From positions 1-7,879 of the forward strand of contig JAJXZC010000308.1 in the NCBI GenBank assembly GCA_021780275.1: a DNA stretch of 7,879 nucleotides, given 5' to 3'. Of this stretch, positions 6,741 to 7,879 are shown one piece after another. Made by a program: the position numbers and the translations under genes. Origin of the DNA: Pseudomonadota bacterium. Its GTDB lineage: Bacteria; Pseudomonadota; Alphaproteobacteria; Parvibaculales; Parvibaculaceae. A model generated the notes under the pieces. That model was not told the DNA's origin and made no database searches. It saw only the letters and a list, made by a program, of their open reading frames with translations. Every line of letters begins with the position of its first letter. Within the stretch, counting starts at the first letter, position 1.

Positions 6741-7376
6741 GTGAGCGACCAGCCAGAAAATCCAGAAAGTGACGACCCCGCCCATTGGGCGGCGGTCGGC
6801 GATCCCTTCCGGCTGTTCAACGAATGGCTGGGCAAGGCGAAGGAAACGGAGATCAACGATCCGAATGGCGTGGCGCTGGCCACGGCAGACGCCTCGGGCT
6901 TCCCGGACGTGCGCATGGTCCTGCTCAAGGACGCGGATGAACGCGGCTTCGTCTTCTATACGAATCTGGGCAGCGCCAAGGGGCAGGAGCTTGCGGAAAA
7001 TCCCCGCGCCGCGCTTTGTTTTCACTGGAAGAGTCTGCGCCGTCAGGTTCGCGTGCGCGGACATGTGAGCCCGGTGACGCCGGAGGAGGCGGATGTCTAT
7101 TTCGCCTCCCGCCATCGCGAAAGCCAGATCGGCGCCTGGGCCTCGCGCCAGTCGCGCCCGCTTGAGACGCGCTTCGAGCTTGAAAAGGAAGTTGCCCGCT
7201 ATGCGACAAAATTCGGTCTTGGCAAGGTGCCTCGCCCGGAGCATTGGTCGGGCTTCCGCATCGCGCCGGTGAGAATCGAGTTCTGGCGCGATCGTCCTTT
7301 CCGCCTGCACGACCGGCTCGTCTTCGAGCGCCCCCAGCCCGAAGGCGGCTGGCAAACGATGAAGCTTTTTCCATGA
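6741..7376 (+). CDS. pdxH: Pyridoxine/pyridoxamine 5'-phosphate oxidase
   Basis: PdxH oxidises pyridoxine or pyridoxamine 5'-phosphate to pyridoxal 5'-phosphate with FMN and oxygen, the last step of vitamin B6 synthesis and salvage in the cytoplasm. The protein has 211 residues, a normal length. The FMN and substrate contacts of the family are visible: RMVLLK (58-63), YTNLGSAKG (73-81), [14 protein letters not shown] (94-107), [11 protein letters not shown] (128-138), WSGFR (169-173) and [13 protein letters not shown] (180-192). In the last one, Arg183 stands where the classical signature as I recall it has Gln, His or Gly; this may be common in alphaproteobacteria. The start is GTG at 6741, supported by GGAG seven bases upstream and by the absence of any other good in-frame start. 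The stop overlaps the ATG of the next gene by four bases (ATGA), which implies translational coupling. Confidence 0.96.
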   Translation: MSDQPENPESDDPAHWAAVGDPFRLFNEWLGKAKETEINDPNGVALATADASGFPDVRMVLLKDADERGFVFYTNLGSAKGQELAENPRAALCFHWKSLRRQVRVRGHVSPVTPEEADVYFASRHRESQIGAWASRQSRPLETRFELEKEVARYATKFGLGKVPRPEHWSGFRIAPVRIEFWRDRPFRLHDRLVFERPQPEGGWQTMKLFP

Positions 7377-7879
7377 CGGCCCATATCTCGCGCAGCGAAA
7401 AGAATGGACAGCTGATGCGGCGCGCGACCTATGCCGCCGTGGTGGTCGCCGTCACGCTCATCATCATCAAGGGCATCGCCTTCTATCTTACCGGCTCCGT
7501 CGCGATGCTCGGCACACTGATGGACTCGCTGCTCGACGGCGCGGCCTCGCTGCTCAACCTCGTCGCCGTCGGCCACTCGCTGACGCCTGCCGATGACGAG
7601 CATCGCTTCGGCCATGGCAAGGCCGAGGCGTTGGCGGGCCTTGGCCAGTCGATCTTCATTTTTGCTTCGGCGGGTTACATCGTCGTGGAGGCCGTTACGC
7701 GCTTCCTCACGCCGGAGCCGGTCGAGAATTCAGGCGTCGGCATTGCGGTAACCGTTGCGGCCATTCTCATCACGCTTGCGCTGGTCGCATTTCAGCGCCG
7801 TGTCGTGGCGCAGACGAATTCGCTCGCCATCGAGGCGGATTCGACGCATTACCGCGGCGACCTCTTCATGAACCTCTCA
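7373..7879 (+). CDS. Cation diffusion facilitator, FieF/YiiP-like, 3' end missing
   Basis: The first 169 residues of a CDF-family metal/proton antiporter are present; the frame runs off the window. Hydrophobic helices lie at about 18-40, 42-66, 86-108 and 121-141, and a fifth begins at about 157. The residues match E. coli FieF/YiiP with a constant offset of six: Asp51, Asp55, His159 and Asp163 form the transmembrane Zn/Fe site A, and Asp74, His77 and His81 ([17 protein letters not shown]) the loop site B. This suggests export of Zn(II), Fe(II) or a similar divalent ion from the cytoplasm; the Asp-Asp/His-Asp set is that of the Zn/Fe type rather than the Mn type. The ATG overlaps the pdxH stop as ATGA, and no strong ribosome site precedes it, so coupling to pdxH is likely. 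The missing part should hold TM6 and the cytoplasmic dimer domain. Confidence 0.93.
   Translation, partial: MTAHISRSEKNGQLMRRATYAAVVVAVTLIIIKGIAFYLTGSVAMLGTLMDSLLDGAASLLNLVAVGHSLTPADDEHRFGHGKAEALAGLGQSIFIFASAGYIVVEAVTRFLTPEPVENSGVGIAVTVAAILITLALVAFQRRVVAQTNSLAIEADSTHYRGDLFMNLS

Overview
The window is chromosomal DNA with high G+C codon usage. It most likely comes from an alphaproteobacterium of the Rhizobiales (Hyphomicrobiales) type; this is inferred from gene content and order, with no rRNA or other phylogenetic marker to confirm it. The run pdxH / glycine-zipper lipoprotein / J-protein / fabI / aroC is an arrangement I recall from rhizobia and Brucella relatives. All recognisable genes are housekeeping or envelope genes. 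I see no insertion sequence, CRISPR array, tRNA, phage gene or attachment site.

Layout: (i) 2-2262, plus strand: the 3' part of a class I SAM-dependent methyltransferase gene overlaps by one base the start of a membrane-anchored, glutamate-synthase-like FMN / 3Fe-4S protein. (ii) 2272-6578, minus strand, read right to left: a glycine-zipper outer-membrane lipoprotein, a secreted Sel1/TPR-repeat protein, a class B DnaJ-like co-chaperone starting at TTG, FabI (enoyl-ACP reductase) and AroC (chorismate synthase). The group ends tail to tail with the glutamate-synthase-like gene, with 9 bases between the stop codons. (iii) 6579-6740: a divergent intergenic region. (iv) 6741-7879, plus strand: pdxH (pyridoxamine 5'-phosphate oxidase, GTG start) overlaps by four bases (ATGA) a cation diffusion facilitator gene of the FieF/YiiP type, which is cut by the window end.

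How the genes work together: fabI and aroC sit 5 bases apart and link fatty-acid elongation with the last step of the shikimate pathway, probably by co-transcription rather than biochemistry. The lipoprotein and Sel1 genes are 6 bases apart and both encode exported envelope proteins. pdxH supplies the cofactor PLP; its coupling to a metal exporter has no obvious biochemical reason. The methyltransferase and glutamate-synthase-like pair is the least understood part, because the synthase-like protein has only the FMN/iron-sulfur core and no glutaminase domain.

I found no convincing previously undescribed system. The points most worth a second look are the orphan membrane-tethered synthase core, an Ala-Tyr at the inhibitor-resistance position of FabI (Gly93-Phe94 in E. 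coli), and matching two-codon ATG-AAR-TGA mini-ORFs that overlap both start codons of the divergent lipoprotein/pdxH pair.
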